Shown here piece by piece: positions 36,367 through 46,410 of a stretch of DNA of 64,000 nucleotides; position 1 is the stretch's first letter; the number at the start of each line of letters is the position of its first letter. Source of the DNA: Sinorhizobium numidicum (GTDB taxonomy: Bacteria > Pseudomonadota > Alphaproteobacteria > Rhizobiales > Rhizobiaceae); contig NZ_CP120368.1 in assembly GCF_029892045.1 (NCBI RefSeq), positions 1,734,001 to 1,798,000 on the forward strand, in the 5' to 3' direction. The notes under the pieces were generated by a model. That model was not told the origin of the DNA, made no database searches, and saw only the letters and a list, made by a program, of their open reading frames with translations. Made by a program: the position numbers and the translations under genes.

Positions 36367-36672
36367 ATGCTTGTCGTCGGAAAACAGCGTTCGCTATCCG
36401 GGATGTCCGGGCTGATTCTCGCAGGTATGCTTGCCGGTTGCAGTTCGACGGCCGATCTCGCCACCTATCCTTCGGTCTATGGGCAAAAACCTGCAGCCAC
36501 GCAGCAGATGTCCAATGAGGAAGCAGTGAACATGCAGGAGCGGCTGACGGCGCTTTCCGCGCAGCGCCGGTCCGGCGCGATCTCCGAGGAGGAGTATCAG
36601 CGGCGTCTCAAGGAGTTGCAGTTGCTCGCGGAGCAGCACGGTGCGGACGCCCTGAAGCAGATCGAGAATTAG
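36367..36672 (+). CDS. Small lipoprotein of unknown function
   Basis: A 101-residue protein with a signal ending in GMLAGC (lipobox, Cys near residue 26). The mature part is hydrophilic, and its C-terminal half (ERLTALSAQRRSGAISEEEY, then QRRLKELQLLAEQHG) resembles an SHOCT-like helical pair. GAGGTC lies 9 bases upstream of the ATG at 36367; an earlier ATG at 36313 would weaken the signal peptide. It is divergent from phaC and upstream of the aminotransferase gene. Function unknown. Confidence 0.8.
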   Translation: MLVVGKQRSLSGMSGLILAGMLAGCSSTADLATYPSVYGQKPAATQQMSNEEAVNMQERLTALSAQRRSGAISEEEYQRRLKELQLLAEQHGADALKQIEN

Positions 36673-36795
36673 CGCTTGCCTTTCCGGTAATTTGGACGCA
36701 AAGCGTTCAATGGCCGCGATGACGGCCTTTCACCCGCGCATGTCTTCGCAACAGCCGAACGGCCGGCAAAGGCTTGCGCCAAACGAGGTTTGGAG

Positions 36796-38013
36796 ATGGA
36801 AGAGTTTCATAAAGTCCGGCGTTTGCCGCCCTATGTTTTCGAACAGGTCAACCGTTTGAAAGCAAGCGCGCGAGCGGCCGGTGCTGACATCATCGACCTC
36901 GGCATGGGCAATCCGGATCTTCCTACTCCGCAGTCGATCGTCGACAAGCTCTGCGAGGTCGTGCAGGATCCGCGCACCCATCGTTATTCCTCCTCGAAGG
37001 GCATTCCCGGCCTGCGCCGGGCCCAGGCCGCCTATTATGCCCGCCGCTTCGGCGTCAAGTTGAACCCGGAGACGCAGGTCGTCGCCACCCTCGGTTCGAA
37101 GGAAGGCTTCGCCAATATGGCGCAGGCAATCACCGCGCCGGGCGACGTGGTCCTGTGTCCGAACCCGACCTATCCGATTCATGCATTCGGCTTCTTGATG
37201 GCCGGCGGCGTCATCCGCTCGATTCCGGTGGAGCCCGACGACACCTTCTTCCCGCCACTCGAGCGGGCCGTGCGGCATTCGATCCCGAAGCCCTTGGCGC
37301 TGATCCTCAACTATCCGTCCAATCCAACGGCGCAGGTCGCGACGCTCGATTTCTACAAGGAGGTCGTCGCCTTCGCGAAAAAGCACGACATCATCGTGCT
37401 TTCCGATCTCGCCTATTCGGAGATCTACTTCAATGACGCTCCGCCACCCTCCGTTCTGGAAGTGCCGGGCGCGATCGACGTGGCGGTCGAATTCACGTCG
37501 ATGTCGAAGACCTTCTCGATGCCCGGCTGGCGCATGGGCTTTGCCGTCGGCAACGAACGGCTGATCGCCGCCTTGACCCGGGTCAAGTCCTATCTCGACT
37601 ACGGTGCCTTCACGCCGATCCAGGTGGCGGCCACCCAGGCGCTCAACGGCGACGGCAGCGACATTGCCGAGGTGCGTAACATCTACAAACGTCGGCGCGA
37701 CGTGATGGTCGACAGCTTCGGCAAGGCCGGCTTCGAGGTGCCGCCGCCGGCGGCGACGATGTTTGCCTGGGCGAAAATTCCGGAGAAATTCCGGCATTTG
37801 GGATCGCTCGAGTTCTCGAAGCTGCTGGTCGAAAAGGCGGACGTCGCCGTTGCGCCCGGTATTGGCTTCGGCGAGCAGGGCGACGACTATGTCCGTCTGG
37901 CGCTTGTCGAAAACGAGCACCGCATCCGCCAGGCGGCGCGCAACATCAAGCGCTTCCTGTCTTCCGCGGACGAGACGATGCACAACGTCATCTCGCTGAA
38001 CGCACACCGGTAA
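36796..38013 (+). CDS. Class I/II aminotransferase (AlaC/LL-DAP aminotransferase-like)
   Basis: A 405-residue fold type I aminotransferase. It begins RRLPPYVFEQVNRLKASAR, has DLGMGNPDLPTPQSIVDKL near residue 40, SNPTAQVATL with the Asn, VLSDLAYSEIYF with the Asp and Tyr, and SMSKTFSMPGWRMGFAVG with the PLP Lys near 238. The KTFSMPGWRMG form marks the alanine/diaminopimelate aminotransferase branch. A homologue is found next to hom in Sinorhizobium genomes, and the gene is followed here by hom after 82 bases. It therefore probably serves amino-acid biosynthesis. Confidence 0.92.
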   Translation: MEEFHKVRRLPPYVFEQVNRLKASARAAGADIIDLGMGNPDLPTPQSIVDKLCEVVQDPRTHRYSSSKGIPGLRRAQAAYYARRFGVKLNPETQVVATLGSKEGFANMAQAITAPGDVVLCPNPTYPIHAFGFLMAGGVIRSIPVEPDDTFFPPLERAVRHSIPKPLALILNYPSNPTAQVATLDFYKEVVAFAKKHDIIVLSDLAYSEIYFNDAPPPSVLEVPGAIDVAVEFTSMSKTFSMPGWRMGFAVGNERLIAALTRVKSYLDYGAFTPIQVAATQALNGDGSDIAEVRNIYKRRRDVMVDSFGKAGFEVPPPAATMFAWAKIPEKFRHLGSLEFSKLLVEKADVAVAPGIGFGEQGDDYVRLALVENEHRIRQAARNIKRFLSSADETMHNVISLNAHR

Positions 38014-38095
38014 GAAGCCGGGCAATTACCGGCTTTTGTGCCAAAATAGCCTCGCCGGATCCGGCGAGGCGTCCTCTACATGTTAGGAACTTGCT

Positions 38096-39418
<1,323 letters not shown>

Positions 39419-39547
39419 TCGCCGCACCCACGCTAAAAACTGTTGAGAAACCGCTTCGACGGCGCTTGTTTGGCGGGAGCCGCCGCCATGCCGGTTTTGC
39501 CCGGCCGAAATGTTCGCTAAGAACGGACGACTTCGGGCAGGTATGAC

Positions 39548-41350
39548 ATGGACGCATTGGCGGATCCGATCCAGCGAGCATTTCTCGGCGTCGAACGCTC
39601 GGTCAGCGGCCAGCGTTGGGTATCCCGCCTCGATCAGGCCGGCCAAAATCGCGCGCTCGCGATCAGCCAGATCCACGGCTATTCCGAACTCATTGCCCGG
39701 GTGCTCGCGGGCCGGGGCGTGGGATTGGACGATGCGGCGGCTTTTCTCGATCCAACCCTTCGCTCGCTGATGCCGGATCCGGATAGCCTGACCGACTGCC
39801 GCAAGGCGGCGGAGCGGCTGGCGCATGCAATTCGCCGCGGCGAGAAAGTGGCGATATTCGGCGACTACGACGTCGATGGTGCAGCGTCTTCCGCGCTGAT
39901 GGAACGTTTCCTGCGCCACTTCGGCATCAAAGCCGACATCTACATTCCTGATCGCATTTTCGAGGGCTACGGCCCGAATCCGCAGGCCATCGAGCAGTTG
40001 ATCGACAAAGGAGCTCGCCTCATCGTTACGGTCGATTGCGGCTCGACCAGCCACGAATCGCTAGCCGTCGCGGCAGAACGGGGCATCGATGTGGTCGTTA
40101 TCGATCACCATCAGGTCGGCTCGACGCTGCCGCCCTGCCATGCACTCGTCAACCCGAATCGCGAAGACGATCTGTCCGGTCAAGGACACCTTTGTGCGGC
40201 AGGCGTCGTCTATCTCGTCCTCGTAAACACGCTCCGAGTGCTACGCTCGCACGGAGACGCGGATGCGGCATCGTTCGATCTGCTGTCCGAGCTTGATCTC
40301 GTGGCGCTTGCGACCGTCTGCGACGTCGTGCCGCTCAAGGGGCTTAATCGCGCCTATGTGGTCAAGGGGCTGATCGCCGCGCGGCACATGCGCAATCCGG
40401 GTCTCGCAGCGCTTCTTCGCAAGGCTGCGATCGGCGGGCCGGTGACGCCCTACCATTTTGGATTCCTCATCGGCCCGCGTATCAACGCTGGCGGCCGGAT
40501 CGGTGACGCTGCACTCGGCAGCCGACTGCTGACGCTCACTGATGCAGCGGCCGCCGAAATCATCGCCAGTCAACTGGACGATCTCAACCGCGAACGCCAG
40601 GCTATGGAAGCGACGATGCTCGCCGAAGCCGAGGCGGAAGTGCTGGCGGAATACGGCACGGGAGAAACGGCCTCGGTGATCATCACCGCTAGGGACAATT
40701 GGCACCCGGGCATCGTCGGCCTGATCGCGGCACGCATCAAGGAAAAGTTCCGCCGCCCCGCCTTTGCCATCGCCTTCGATCTGAACGGCAAGGGAACGGG
40801 GTCCGGTCGATCGATCAATGGTTTCGACATGGGGAAACTCGTCCGGGCTGGGGTCGAGACTGGTCTCCTCGTCAAGGGCGGCGGACATGCGATGGCTGCC
40901 GGTCTGACGGTCGAGCGCGCCAAGCTTGGCAGCCTGCGCCGATTTTTCGAGGAGCGCGCGGAAAACACTGTGCGCGAGCTGGCGGCCGTTCAGACCCTTA
41001 AGATCGATGGCGCGCTCGCCGCGGCCGGCGCAACGCTCGAGCTCGTCGATCTTCTCGAACAGGCAGGCCCCTATGGCTCTGGCCACCCGCAGCCGGTCTT
41101 TGCCTTTCCCCAGCACCGGCTGCGCGATTGCCGGCAGGTCGGTTCCAGTCATGTCAAGGTGACGCTGGAAGGCCAGGATGGCAGCCGCATCGACGGCATC
41201 GCATTTCGCGCCACGGAAACGCCGCTTGGAGCATTCCTTCTCGGCAACCGGGGCTCGACGGTTCATGTCACGGGTTCGGTTTCAGCCGATCTCTGGCAGG
41301 GAACGCGCCGCGTCCAACTGCGCGTTACGGATGTGGCCAAAGCGACCTGA
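39548..41350 (+). CDS. recJ: Single-stranded-DNA-specific 5'-3' exonuclease RecJ
   Basis: A 600-residue DHH-superfamily nuclease used in recombination and mismatch repair. Motif I is FGDYDVDGAASSALM near residue 105. Motif II/III give VTVDCGSTSHE and VVVIDHHQVGS near 185 (DHH). The DHHA1 domain contains GTGSGRSINGFDMG and VKGGGHAMAAGLTVE near 430. The OB-fold ends the protein. The ATG at 39548 follows a weak GCAGGT site. The gene follows hom in the order expected for Sinorhizobium. Confidence 0.95.
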   Translation: MDALADPIQRAFLGVERSVSGQRWVSRLDQAGQNRALAISQIHGYSELIARVLAGRGVGLDDAAAFLDPTLRSLMPDPDSLTDCRKAAERLAHAIRRGEKVAIFGDYDVDGAASSALMERFLRHFGIKADIYIPDRIFEGYGPNPQAIEQLIDKGARLIVTVDCGSTSHESLAVAAERGIDVVVIDHHQVGSTLPPCHALVNPNREDDLSGQGHLCAAGVVYLVLVNTLRVLRSHGDADAASFDLLSELDLVALATVCDVVPLKGLNRAYVVKGLIAARHMRNPGLAALLRKAAIGGPVTPYHFGFLIGPRINAGGRIGDAALGSRLLTLTDAAAAEIIASQLDDLNRERQAMEATMLAEAEAEVLAEYGTGETASVIITARDNWHPGIVGLIAARIKEKFRRPAFAIAFDLNGKGTGSGRSINGFDMGKLVRAGVETGLLVKGGGHAMAAGLTVERAKLGSLRRFFEERAENTVRELAAVQTLKIDGALAAAGATLELVDLLEQAGPYGSGHPQPVFAFPQHRLRDCRQVGSSHVKVTLEGQDGSRIDGIAFRATETPLGAFLLGNRGSTVHVTGSVSADLWQGTRRVQLRVTDVAKAT

Positions 41351-41434
41351 AAATCGCGCCTTGCGGCACGACGTTGCAGCGCCGAATCAGCGATTTGCGA
41401 GCAGCATCTAAACGCTTTTGTGAAGACCGGAGAG

Positions 41435-41510
41435 TGGCACGCCCAACGGGAATCGAACCCGTGTTTCCGCCGTGAAAGGGCGGCGTCCTAGACCGCTAGA
41501 CGATGGGCGC
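41435..41510 (-). tRNA. tRNA-Glu (UUC), copy 1
   Basis: A 76-base minus-strand tRNA with CCA encoded. The acceptor stem pairs GCGCCCA with TGGGCGT, the anticodon stem CCGCC/GGCGG encloses loop CTTTCAC with anticodon TTC, and the T-arm has GGGTTCGATTCCC. It is identical in sequence to copies at 43024 and 43274. Confidence 0.96.
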
Positions 41511-41524
41511 CCAAGACAAGGCGG

Positions 41525-41553
41525 CTTATAGAGAGAGCTTTGGATTCCCGCAA
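41525..41553 (-). promoter_or_regulatory. Promoter of tRNA-Glu copy 1
   Basis: Read on the minus strand: -35 TTGCGG, 17-base spacer, -10 TATAAG, 14 bases before the tRNA 5' end. The same box pair precedes copies 2 and 3. Confidence 0.7.
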
Positions 41554-41645
41554 GTGACCGGAAGGTACTAAGTTCGATTTTCCTCGGAAATGTCGCAGGA
41601 ATTGCGTGCCCTGCGACGCACCAACTCTGCGCCTGGAAGAAGTGA

Positions 41646-41691
41646 TGGTACCCCTAACGGGACTCAAGCCCATGTTACGTGAGAGGGCTTT
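41646..41691 (-). pseudogene. Degenerate 3' half of a tRNA-Glu (CUC)
   Basis: Minus-strand reading gives CCCTCTCACG followed by TAACATGGGCTTGAGTCCCG and TTAGGGGTACCA. It matches the intact CUC gene at 42859 except for a 4-base loss in the anticodon stem, a C-to-T class change in the T-arm and a broken acceptor stem. The 5' half (D-arm side) has decayed beyond recognition. The stretch from here to 41947 holds no gene. Confidence 0.8.
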
Positions 41692-41947
41692 TGGCGATGG
41701 TTCTCGGTTGCGCCGCCGTTCGCATAAATTCAGCGAGCTCAATTAGTTAATTCGACCTGTTCACGGAAGTACGCTGGCACTACGACATCGCAAAGGGGCT
41801 GCCTTTGCCGCACTCACGGAACAAGCCGGATAGATGGTCCGTTTTTCCTGCTTGCGAAGAGCATCACGACTGCAGCTTGGCCAAGCCGCATAAGTGGTGA
41901 GGCTTCGTTGTGCACGATGCCCAAGCTATTCATGCGCGGAGCCTCTC

Positions 41948-42724
41948 ATGGAAGACTTCCTTCTGTTCGCAGCAGTCGGGTTTCTGGCCCAGTCGATCGA
42001 CGGTGCTCTGGGGATGGCCTACGGCGTGATCTCTTCGACGGTGCTGCTCACCTTCGGGGTGCTACCGGCGCAGGCATCAGCCTCAGCCCATGCCGCGGAG
42101 ATGTTCACCACGGCGACCTCGGGATCAGCTCATCTTTATCATCGCAACATCGACTGGAAACTCTTTTGGCGGCTGGTTCCCTTTGGCGTCGCCGGCGGCA
42201 TGCTCGGCGCTTTTGTGCTCACCTCTTTCGACGGAAATCAGGTCAAGCCATTCGTCACAGCCTATCTCGCGGTGATTGGGAGCTGGCTGCTATATCGGTC
42301 GTTTCATCGCATCCCTACCAATCCGGTGAAACTGGCGATCGTAGCCCCGCTCGGCGCCACAGCCGGGTTCCTGGATGCCGCAGGGGGCGGCGGCTGGGGG
42401 CCGGTCGCCACCACTGGCCTGCTTGGCGCGGGTGGACAGCCTCGGTATGTCATCGGCACCGTCAATGCGAGCGAATTCCTGATTGCCCTTTCGGTATCGT
42501 TGAGCTTCCTCGCTACGATTGTTACCGGGCATTGGGAGCAAGCAGGCGAATTCCGCGACTATCTCACGTCCGTTGCCGGCCTGATCGTTGGGGGCGTTAT
42601 CGCGGCACCGCTTGCGGGCTGGATCGTCAAGAAATTGCGCGAAAGGACGCTGCTGCGGCTCGTCGGCTCCCTGATCACGCTTCTGGCCGGCTATCAGACG
42701 CTTGAACTGACAGGAGTGCTTTGA
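41948..42724 (+). CDS. TauE/SafE-family membrane transporter
   Basis: A 258-residue polytopic protein of PF01925. AAVGFLAQSIDGALGMAYGV at the N terminus and GATAGFLDAAGGGGWGPVATTGLL near residue 138 are the two repeated signature halves. About eight hydrophobic segments fit the family. Members export sulfite, sulfoacetate or other organosulfur anions; specificity is not readable. It is unusual in lying inside an array of tRNA-Glu genes, opposite in strand, with one copy and a decayed copy upstream and three copies downstream. Confidence 0.9.
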   Translation: MEDFLLFAAVGFLAQSIDGALGMAYGVISSTVLLTFGVLPAQASASAHAAEMFTTATSGSAHLYHRNIDWKLFWRLVPFGVAGGMLGAFVLTSFDGNQVKPFVTAYLAVIGSWLLYRSFHRIPTNPVKLAIVAPLGATAGFLDAAGGGGWGPVATTGLLGAGGQPRYVIGTVNASEFLIALSVSLSFLATIVTGHWEQAGEFRDYLTSVAGLIVGGVIAAPLAGWIVKKLRERTLLRLVGSLITLLAGYQTLELTGVL

Positions 42725-42858
42725 ACAGGATCAGCGCGATGCAGAAGATTGCCTCCGCTGAGTTCCGGTGAAATTGGCAGTGACGCAGCAGCCGCAAGTA
42801 CACGTGAGATGGCGATCGCAGCCGCAACGTCAGCTAAATCTGGGGTGTTTGATTTTGT

Positions 42859-42933
42859 TGGTACGCCCAACGGGACTCGAACCCGTGTTACCGCCGTGAG
42901 AGGGCGGCGTCCTGACCGCTAGACGATGGGCGC
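42859..42933 (-). tRNA. tRNA-Glu (CUC)
   Basis: A 75-base minus-strand tRNA with encoded CCA. The anticodon loop is CTCTCAC, giving anticodon CTC. It differs from the UUC copies by a one-base shorter D-loop, the anticodon, and a few arm bases (GGTTCGAGTCC; GTACCA end). Confidence 0.96.
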
Positions 42934-42945
42934 CCTAAACCTGAA

Positions 42946-42975
42946 ATCGGCTGCGCCATGGTCACAGCAGCCGAT
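42946..42975. terminator. Strong hairpin between tRNA-Glu(CUC) and tRNA-Glu(UUC) copy 2
   Basis: ATCGGCTGC at 42946-42954 pairs exactly with GCAGCCGAT at 42967-42975 around a 12-base loop. It has no U-tract, so it could be a terminator of the upstream tRNA transcript or a processing hairpin in a joint precursor. Confidence 0.5.
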
Positions 42976-43023
42976 TATTCCGACACCATACTATGAAAGG
43001 CGGCGAAAATGGAAGAGTGCGAA

Positions 43024-43099
43024 TGGCACGCCCAACGGGAATCGAACCCGTGTTTCCGCCGTGAAAGGGCGGCGTCCTAGACCGCTAGACGATGGGCGC
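43024..43099 (-). tRNA. tRNA-Glu (UUC), copy 2
   Basis: A 76-base gene identical in sequence to copy 1, anticodon TTC, CCA encoded. The upstream flank is a slightly diverged duplicate of that of copies 1 and 3. Confidence 0.96.
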
Positions 43100-43113
43100 G
43101 CAAGACGAGGTGG

Positions 43114-43142
43114 CTTATAGAGGCGCCTTTGGATTCTCGCAA
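43114..43142 (-). promoter_or_regulatory. Promoter of tRNA-Glu copy 2
   Basis: Minus-strand -35 TTGCGA, 17-base spacer, -10 TATAAG. One base differs in the -35 from the other two copies. Confidence 0.65.
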
Positions 43143-43273
43143 GCGATCACAGCCAATTATTTTGAATTTCCTGCAGAAAATTAAGAGCATCGCTCCAGAC
43201 TTTTTTTCGGCAAAAGCATAAGCCCGCGCCTTGGCGCAGGGACAAAGTATCCGCAAGTATAAGGAAAGAGGAA

Positions 43274-43349
43274 TGGCACGCCCAACGGGAATCGAACCCG
43301 TGTTTCCGCCGTGAAAGGGCGGCGTCCTAGACCGCTAGACGATGGGCGC
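43274..43349 (-). tRNA. tRNA-Glu (UUC), copy 3
   Basis: A 76-base gene identical to copy 1, anticodon TTC, CCA encoded. It is the promoter-distal-most in coordinate and the first met by a minus-strand polymerase coming from the right. Confidence 0.96.
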
Positions 43350-43363
43350 CCAAGACAAGGCGG

Positions 43364-43392
43364 CTTATAGAGAGGGCTTTGGATTCCCGCAA
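43364..43392 (-). promoter_or_regulatory. Promoter of tRNA-Glu copy 3
   Basis: Minus-strand -35 TTGCGG, 17-base spacer, -10 TATAAG, identical in boxes to copy 1. Confidence 0.7.
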
Positions 43393-43471
43393 GCGGCAAA
43401 TTTCATTTTTTCTCAGAAAAATGACTGTGCCGTTCAGCCGCCGTTCGTGTCGCCTGGCGCGACCAATTCAA

Positions 43472-44848
43472 TCAGCCCTTGCGCCTGCGGCAGCGCCAGT
43501 TCCAGTCCCGCTGCGGGCCGACGTCGATGTGCACAGATTCGGTATGGCAGTAGGTGCCGACGCCGCCTCGGCCGGGAATGCTCCGCAGGAAATCGGCGAG
43601 TTCCCATTTGTTGACGCCTTGCACCTGGATATCGGCGGCCTCGCAACGCGTATGGAGGGACTGGCGTTTTCGGTTGACCTTGATCGCTCGAAGCCCCGAC
43701 GTCACCATCACCTTGCGACCGTAATGCCTTTCCACCGTCTTCAACATGTGGAGGAGCTCCGGCTTGAAGCAGCCTGTCTCGACCTTTTCCGTCTGCAAGA
43801 TCAGGCCGTTGGGCGTGAGGCGAGCGAGGCCGGAAAGATTGGCCACCTCAATCGGCCCTTCATCCTCGTCGGCCACGTGATCCTCATGCTCCATGCTGAA
43901 CAGGGGATTCATGTTGACGCCCGGCAGCGAGGTGTAGGCGAGGGAGGCGACTTGCGGCCGGCTGGCATTGCTGGTCGTGATCGTTTTCTTCTCGGCCGCT
44001 TGCGCACCGGCGGAACGAGATTTGTGCTTGCGTTTGGCCGCAAAGAGGCTTGCAAACGTCCAGGTCTTCGTTGCCTTTGTCTCTTCCTCTGTGTCACCGG
44101 AATCGGTCGGCTGAGTGCTGCTTACCGGCAGGGCCACTGCCGCCGCGGAGGCGACTTCGATCGCCTGCAGAGCAGGCGCCGACTTGCCGGCCAAGGCCGC
44201 TTGCGCGCTGAGCGGCAGCGGAACCGCGGAGGGGAGATCGCTCTGGGTGGTGGACGCGGCCGCGTCGCTGGCAGCGGTCGGTCCCTCTGCCGGCGTTTCG
44301 TTGCTGGCGCCCTCCTGGGGCTCGATCACGGTTTCTGTTGCCGGCTGTCCGCCACTGAAGAGACTGTTGGTCGTTGCGTTGAGCGCCGGCTGCGTACCAT
44401 TGCCGGCCGTCGTCGCGCGTGTCTGGCCGATGCCAGGGGCGGTAGGCGCTGGGGAAGCCTGCCCGTAAATGCTGGATGACGCGGCACGCAGGCCAGTGCT
44501 CTGCATCGTCAGCCCTTGTTGTGCCGTTGCCGTATCCTGACCGTCTTGCGTCGGCCCGCTCGCTGCCTGCTGCCCCGTCGCTCCGGCACTGACCGCAGCG
44601 ACCTGCGCATCGTGAATTTCGCCGTCGGCCTTTGAAGCGGCGGCGGGCGATGATGCAGCTGGCTGCGATTTGAGTGAATTGCCCGCTTCGCTATCGGCCA
44701 CCGCCGACACACAGCTCGCCAAGGCGAACAGTGATATGGACACTGCCGCTGCGCGTCCGATCGCAAGGAGCGCGCATCTCGCTTCCAGATGTTGCAACGT
44801 CTTATCCCCGCTCTCCGTGCATGCTTCAGCCCTCGCCAATGCATGCAT
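43472..44848 (-). CDS. Exported peptidase M15-type (DUF882-like) protein with long low-complexity linker
   Basis: A protein of up to 458 residues. The C-terminal 110 residues form a D-Ala-D-Ala carboxypeptidase/M15_3 domain: KVMVTSGLRAIKVNRKR, SLHTRCEAADIQV (His and Asp zinc ligands) and CHTESVHIDVGPQRDWNWRC (His ligand). The N terminus has a hydrophobic signal ending ALASC, a possible lipobox. Between them lie about 290 residues rich in Ala, Ser, Thr and Gln, probably a flexible cell-wall spacer. ATG 44848 is used; a TTG at 44797 with GGGGAT upstream would place the signal peptide at the very start and may be the true start. It is likely to trim peptidoglycan. Confidence 0.8.
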   Translation of the reverse strand: MHALARAEACTESGDKTLQHLEARCALLAIGRAAAVSISLFALASCVSAVADSEAGNSLKSQPAASSPAAASKADGEIHDAQVAAVSAGATGQQAASGPTQDGQDTATAQQGLTMQSTGLRAASSSIYGQASPAPTAPGIGQTRATTAGNGTQPALNATTNSLFSGGQPATETVIEPQEGASNETPAEGPTAASDAAASTTQSDLPSAVPLPLSAQAALAGKSAPALQAIEVASAAAVALPVSSTQPTDSGDTEEETKATKTWTFASLFAAKRKHKSRSAGAQAAEKKTITTSNASRPQVASLAYTSLPGVNMNPLFSMEHEDHVADEDEGPIEVANLSGLARLTPNGLILQTEKVETGCFKPELLHMLKTVERHYGRKVMVTSGLRAIKVNRKRQSLHTRCEAADIQVQGVNKWELADFLRSIPGRGGVGTYCHTESVHIDVGPQRDWNWRCRRRKG

Positions 44849-45197
44849 TAAGTCTCAGTTCCGAAACATCGCCTCAGAACAACAACTCGTTTTTCTCGCG
44901 GTGAGCAATTGGCTCGCCGCGGGAAAGGTCAGGCCAAGTAAAGGGCTTTTTACACCGCAAGTGATTGCGAAGCAGAACCCCGTTTCAACGTCTGCCGCGG
45001 CAAGTTAATGAATGCCGCATGATTTGTAAACCTGCGCTAACCTTTTTCAACTTTAGAAAATGCTAAAGCCCGGCGCCTTGGCCGGGCTTTAGATCATCTT
45101 TTGCTGTTGCTGATCTTCGGACCGGCTTAGGCGCCTTGCCGTGCCGGTCAGGCCGGTGGGCATTGGCGCACCATGATTGGCCGGAATTGTGCGAAGC
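44849..45197. other. Intergenic region with the M15 gene's upstream sequence
   Basis: This 349-base gap lies between two minus-strand genes. It contains the terminator hairpin listed at 45063. The remaining part has no gene that I can see and must hold the promoter of the M15-type gene. Confidence 0.5.
45063..45092. terminator. Rho-independent terminator, bidirectional
   Basis: CTAAAGCCCGGC and GCCGGGCTTTAG form a perfect 12-bp stem around GCCTTG, with A-rich and T-rich flanks. On the minus strand it ends gloA transcription. Confidence 0.85.
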
Positions 45198-45638
45198 TTA
45201 CCAGCTACCGGTGTTGGACATGGAAGCCCAGGGCTCCTGCGCCGGCATATGCTCGCCCTTCTGCAGGATCTCGATCGAGATTCCATCGGGCGAACGGACG
45301 AAGGCCATATGCCCGTCGCGGGGCGGCCGGTTGATCGTAACGCCGTTATCCATCAGATGCTTGCATAAAGCATAAATGTCGTCGACCTCGTAGGCGAGAT
45401 GCCCGAAATTGCGACCGCCGGTATAGTCCTCGGTATCCCAATTGTAGGTGAGCTCCAAGCAGGGCGAAGCCTCCGTTTTCGCACTGTCGAGGTCGCCGGG
45501 CGCGGCCAGGAAGACGAGTGTGAAGCGGCCCTTCTCGTTTTCATACCGGCGGATTTCCTGAAGCCCAAAGAGCGTGCAGTAGAAGTGGAGAGCCTGGTCC
45601 AGGTCTTTTACCCTTACCATCGTGTGCAGATAGCGCAT
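45198..45638 (-). CDS. gloA: Lactoylglutathione lyase (glyoxalase I)
   Basis: A 146-residue metalloenzyme of the VOC superfamily converting the methylglyoxal-glutathione hemithioacetal to S-lactoylglutathione. MRYLHTMVRVKDLDQALHFY carries the first His ligand, PCLELTYNWD a Glu, NFGHLAYEVDDIY the second His and SPDGISIEILQKG the second Glu. These match the bacterial homodimeric form. Start 45638 follows AGGGACA. A strong terminator lies 105 bases past its stop. Confidence 0.94.
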   Translation of the reverse strand: MRYLHTMVRVKDLDQALHFYCTLFGLQEIRRYENEKGRFTLVFLAAPGDLDSAKTEASPCLELTYNWDTEDYTGGRNFGHLAYEVDDIYALCKHLMDNGVTINRPPRDGHMAFVRSPDGISIEILQKGEHMPAQEPWASMSNTGSW

Positions 45639-45831
45639 TGGATTGTCCCTGTTTTGCAGAAGATGGCGTATACTGAAGCGACAGCAAGCCAGAGGCAAGG
45701 CTGCGTCCCTATAAACGACCCCGGCCAAAATACGTCGAGGGACTTGCGCATGCGCATCGGGACGATGTTATTCTGGTCAATAAGAATCAGTTAACCGTAT
45801 CAGAGTTGCGCGTAAACGAGGGGCTGGGAGA

Positions 45832-46410
45832 ATGGCGGACAGAACATCCTCAAAAGGCGTCGTGCACAATGACGACTTTGGTAACGACGCTTTGGACCTC
45901 ATCGAGATCACCGGCGTTATCAAATGGTTCGACGTCGCGAAAGGTTTCGGCTTCATCGTACCCGACAACGGTATGCAGGACGTGCTATTGCACGTCACCT
46001 GCCTGAGGCGCGACGGCTATCAGACGGTGCTTGAAGGCGCGCGTGTGGTCGCGCTGGTGCAAAAGCGGGACCGTGGGTATCAGGCTTTCCGCATCCTCTC
46101 GATGGATCAGTCGACTGCGGTTCATCCCTCGCAGCTTCCGCCGGTGCGCACGCATGTTCAGGTCACGCCGACGAGCGGTCTGGAGCGGGTGCTGGTCAAG
46201 TGGTTCAATCGCACCAAGGGTTTTGGCTTCCTGACGCGCGGCGAAGGGACCGAGGATATTTTCGTCCACATGGAAACGCTGCGCCGCTTCGGCCTGACGG
46301 AACTGCGCCCGGGCCAGGTGGTTCTGGTCCGCTTCGGCGACGGTGAAAAAGGTCTGATGGCAGCGGAAATTCACCCGGATGGCCCGACGCCAACCAACCG
46401 GTCGCACTGA
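45832..46410 (+). CDS. Protein with two cold-shock domains
   Basis: A 192-residue cytoplasmic protein. Domain 1 (about 22-90) has TGVIKWFDVAKGFGFIVPDN and QDVLLHVTCL; domain 2 (about 118-185) has VLVKWFNRTKGFGFLTRGEG and EDIFVHMETLRRFG. Both show the RNP1 (KGFGFI/L) and RNP2 (DVLLHV/DIFVHM) nucleic-acid-binding motifs. Tandem CSD proteins of this length are common in Rhizobiales. It overlaps the DUF192 gene by one base (TGATG), so the two are translationally coupled. It probably binds RNA or single-stranded DNA. Confidence 0.93.
   Translation: MADRTSSKGVVHNDDFGNDALDLIEITGVIKWFDVAKGFGFIVPDNGMQDVLLHVTCLRRDGYQTVLEGARVVALVQKRDRGYQAFRILSMDQSTAVHPSQLPPVRTHVQVTPTSGLERVLVKWFNRTKGFGFLTRGEGTEDIFVHMETLRRFGLTELRPGQVVLVRFGDGEKGLMAAEIHPDGPTPTNRSH

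Noticed and set aside
34864..36672. A 602-codon plus-strand frame
   Set aside because: Most of it is antisense to phaC. Only its last 101 codons (from 36367), with a lipoprotein signal, look real and are annotated.
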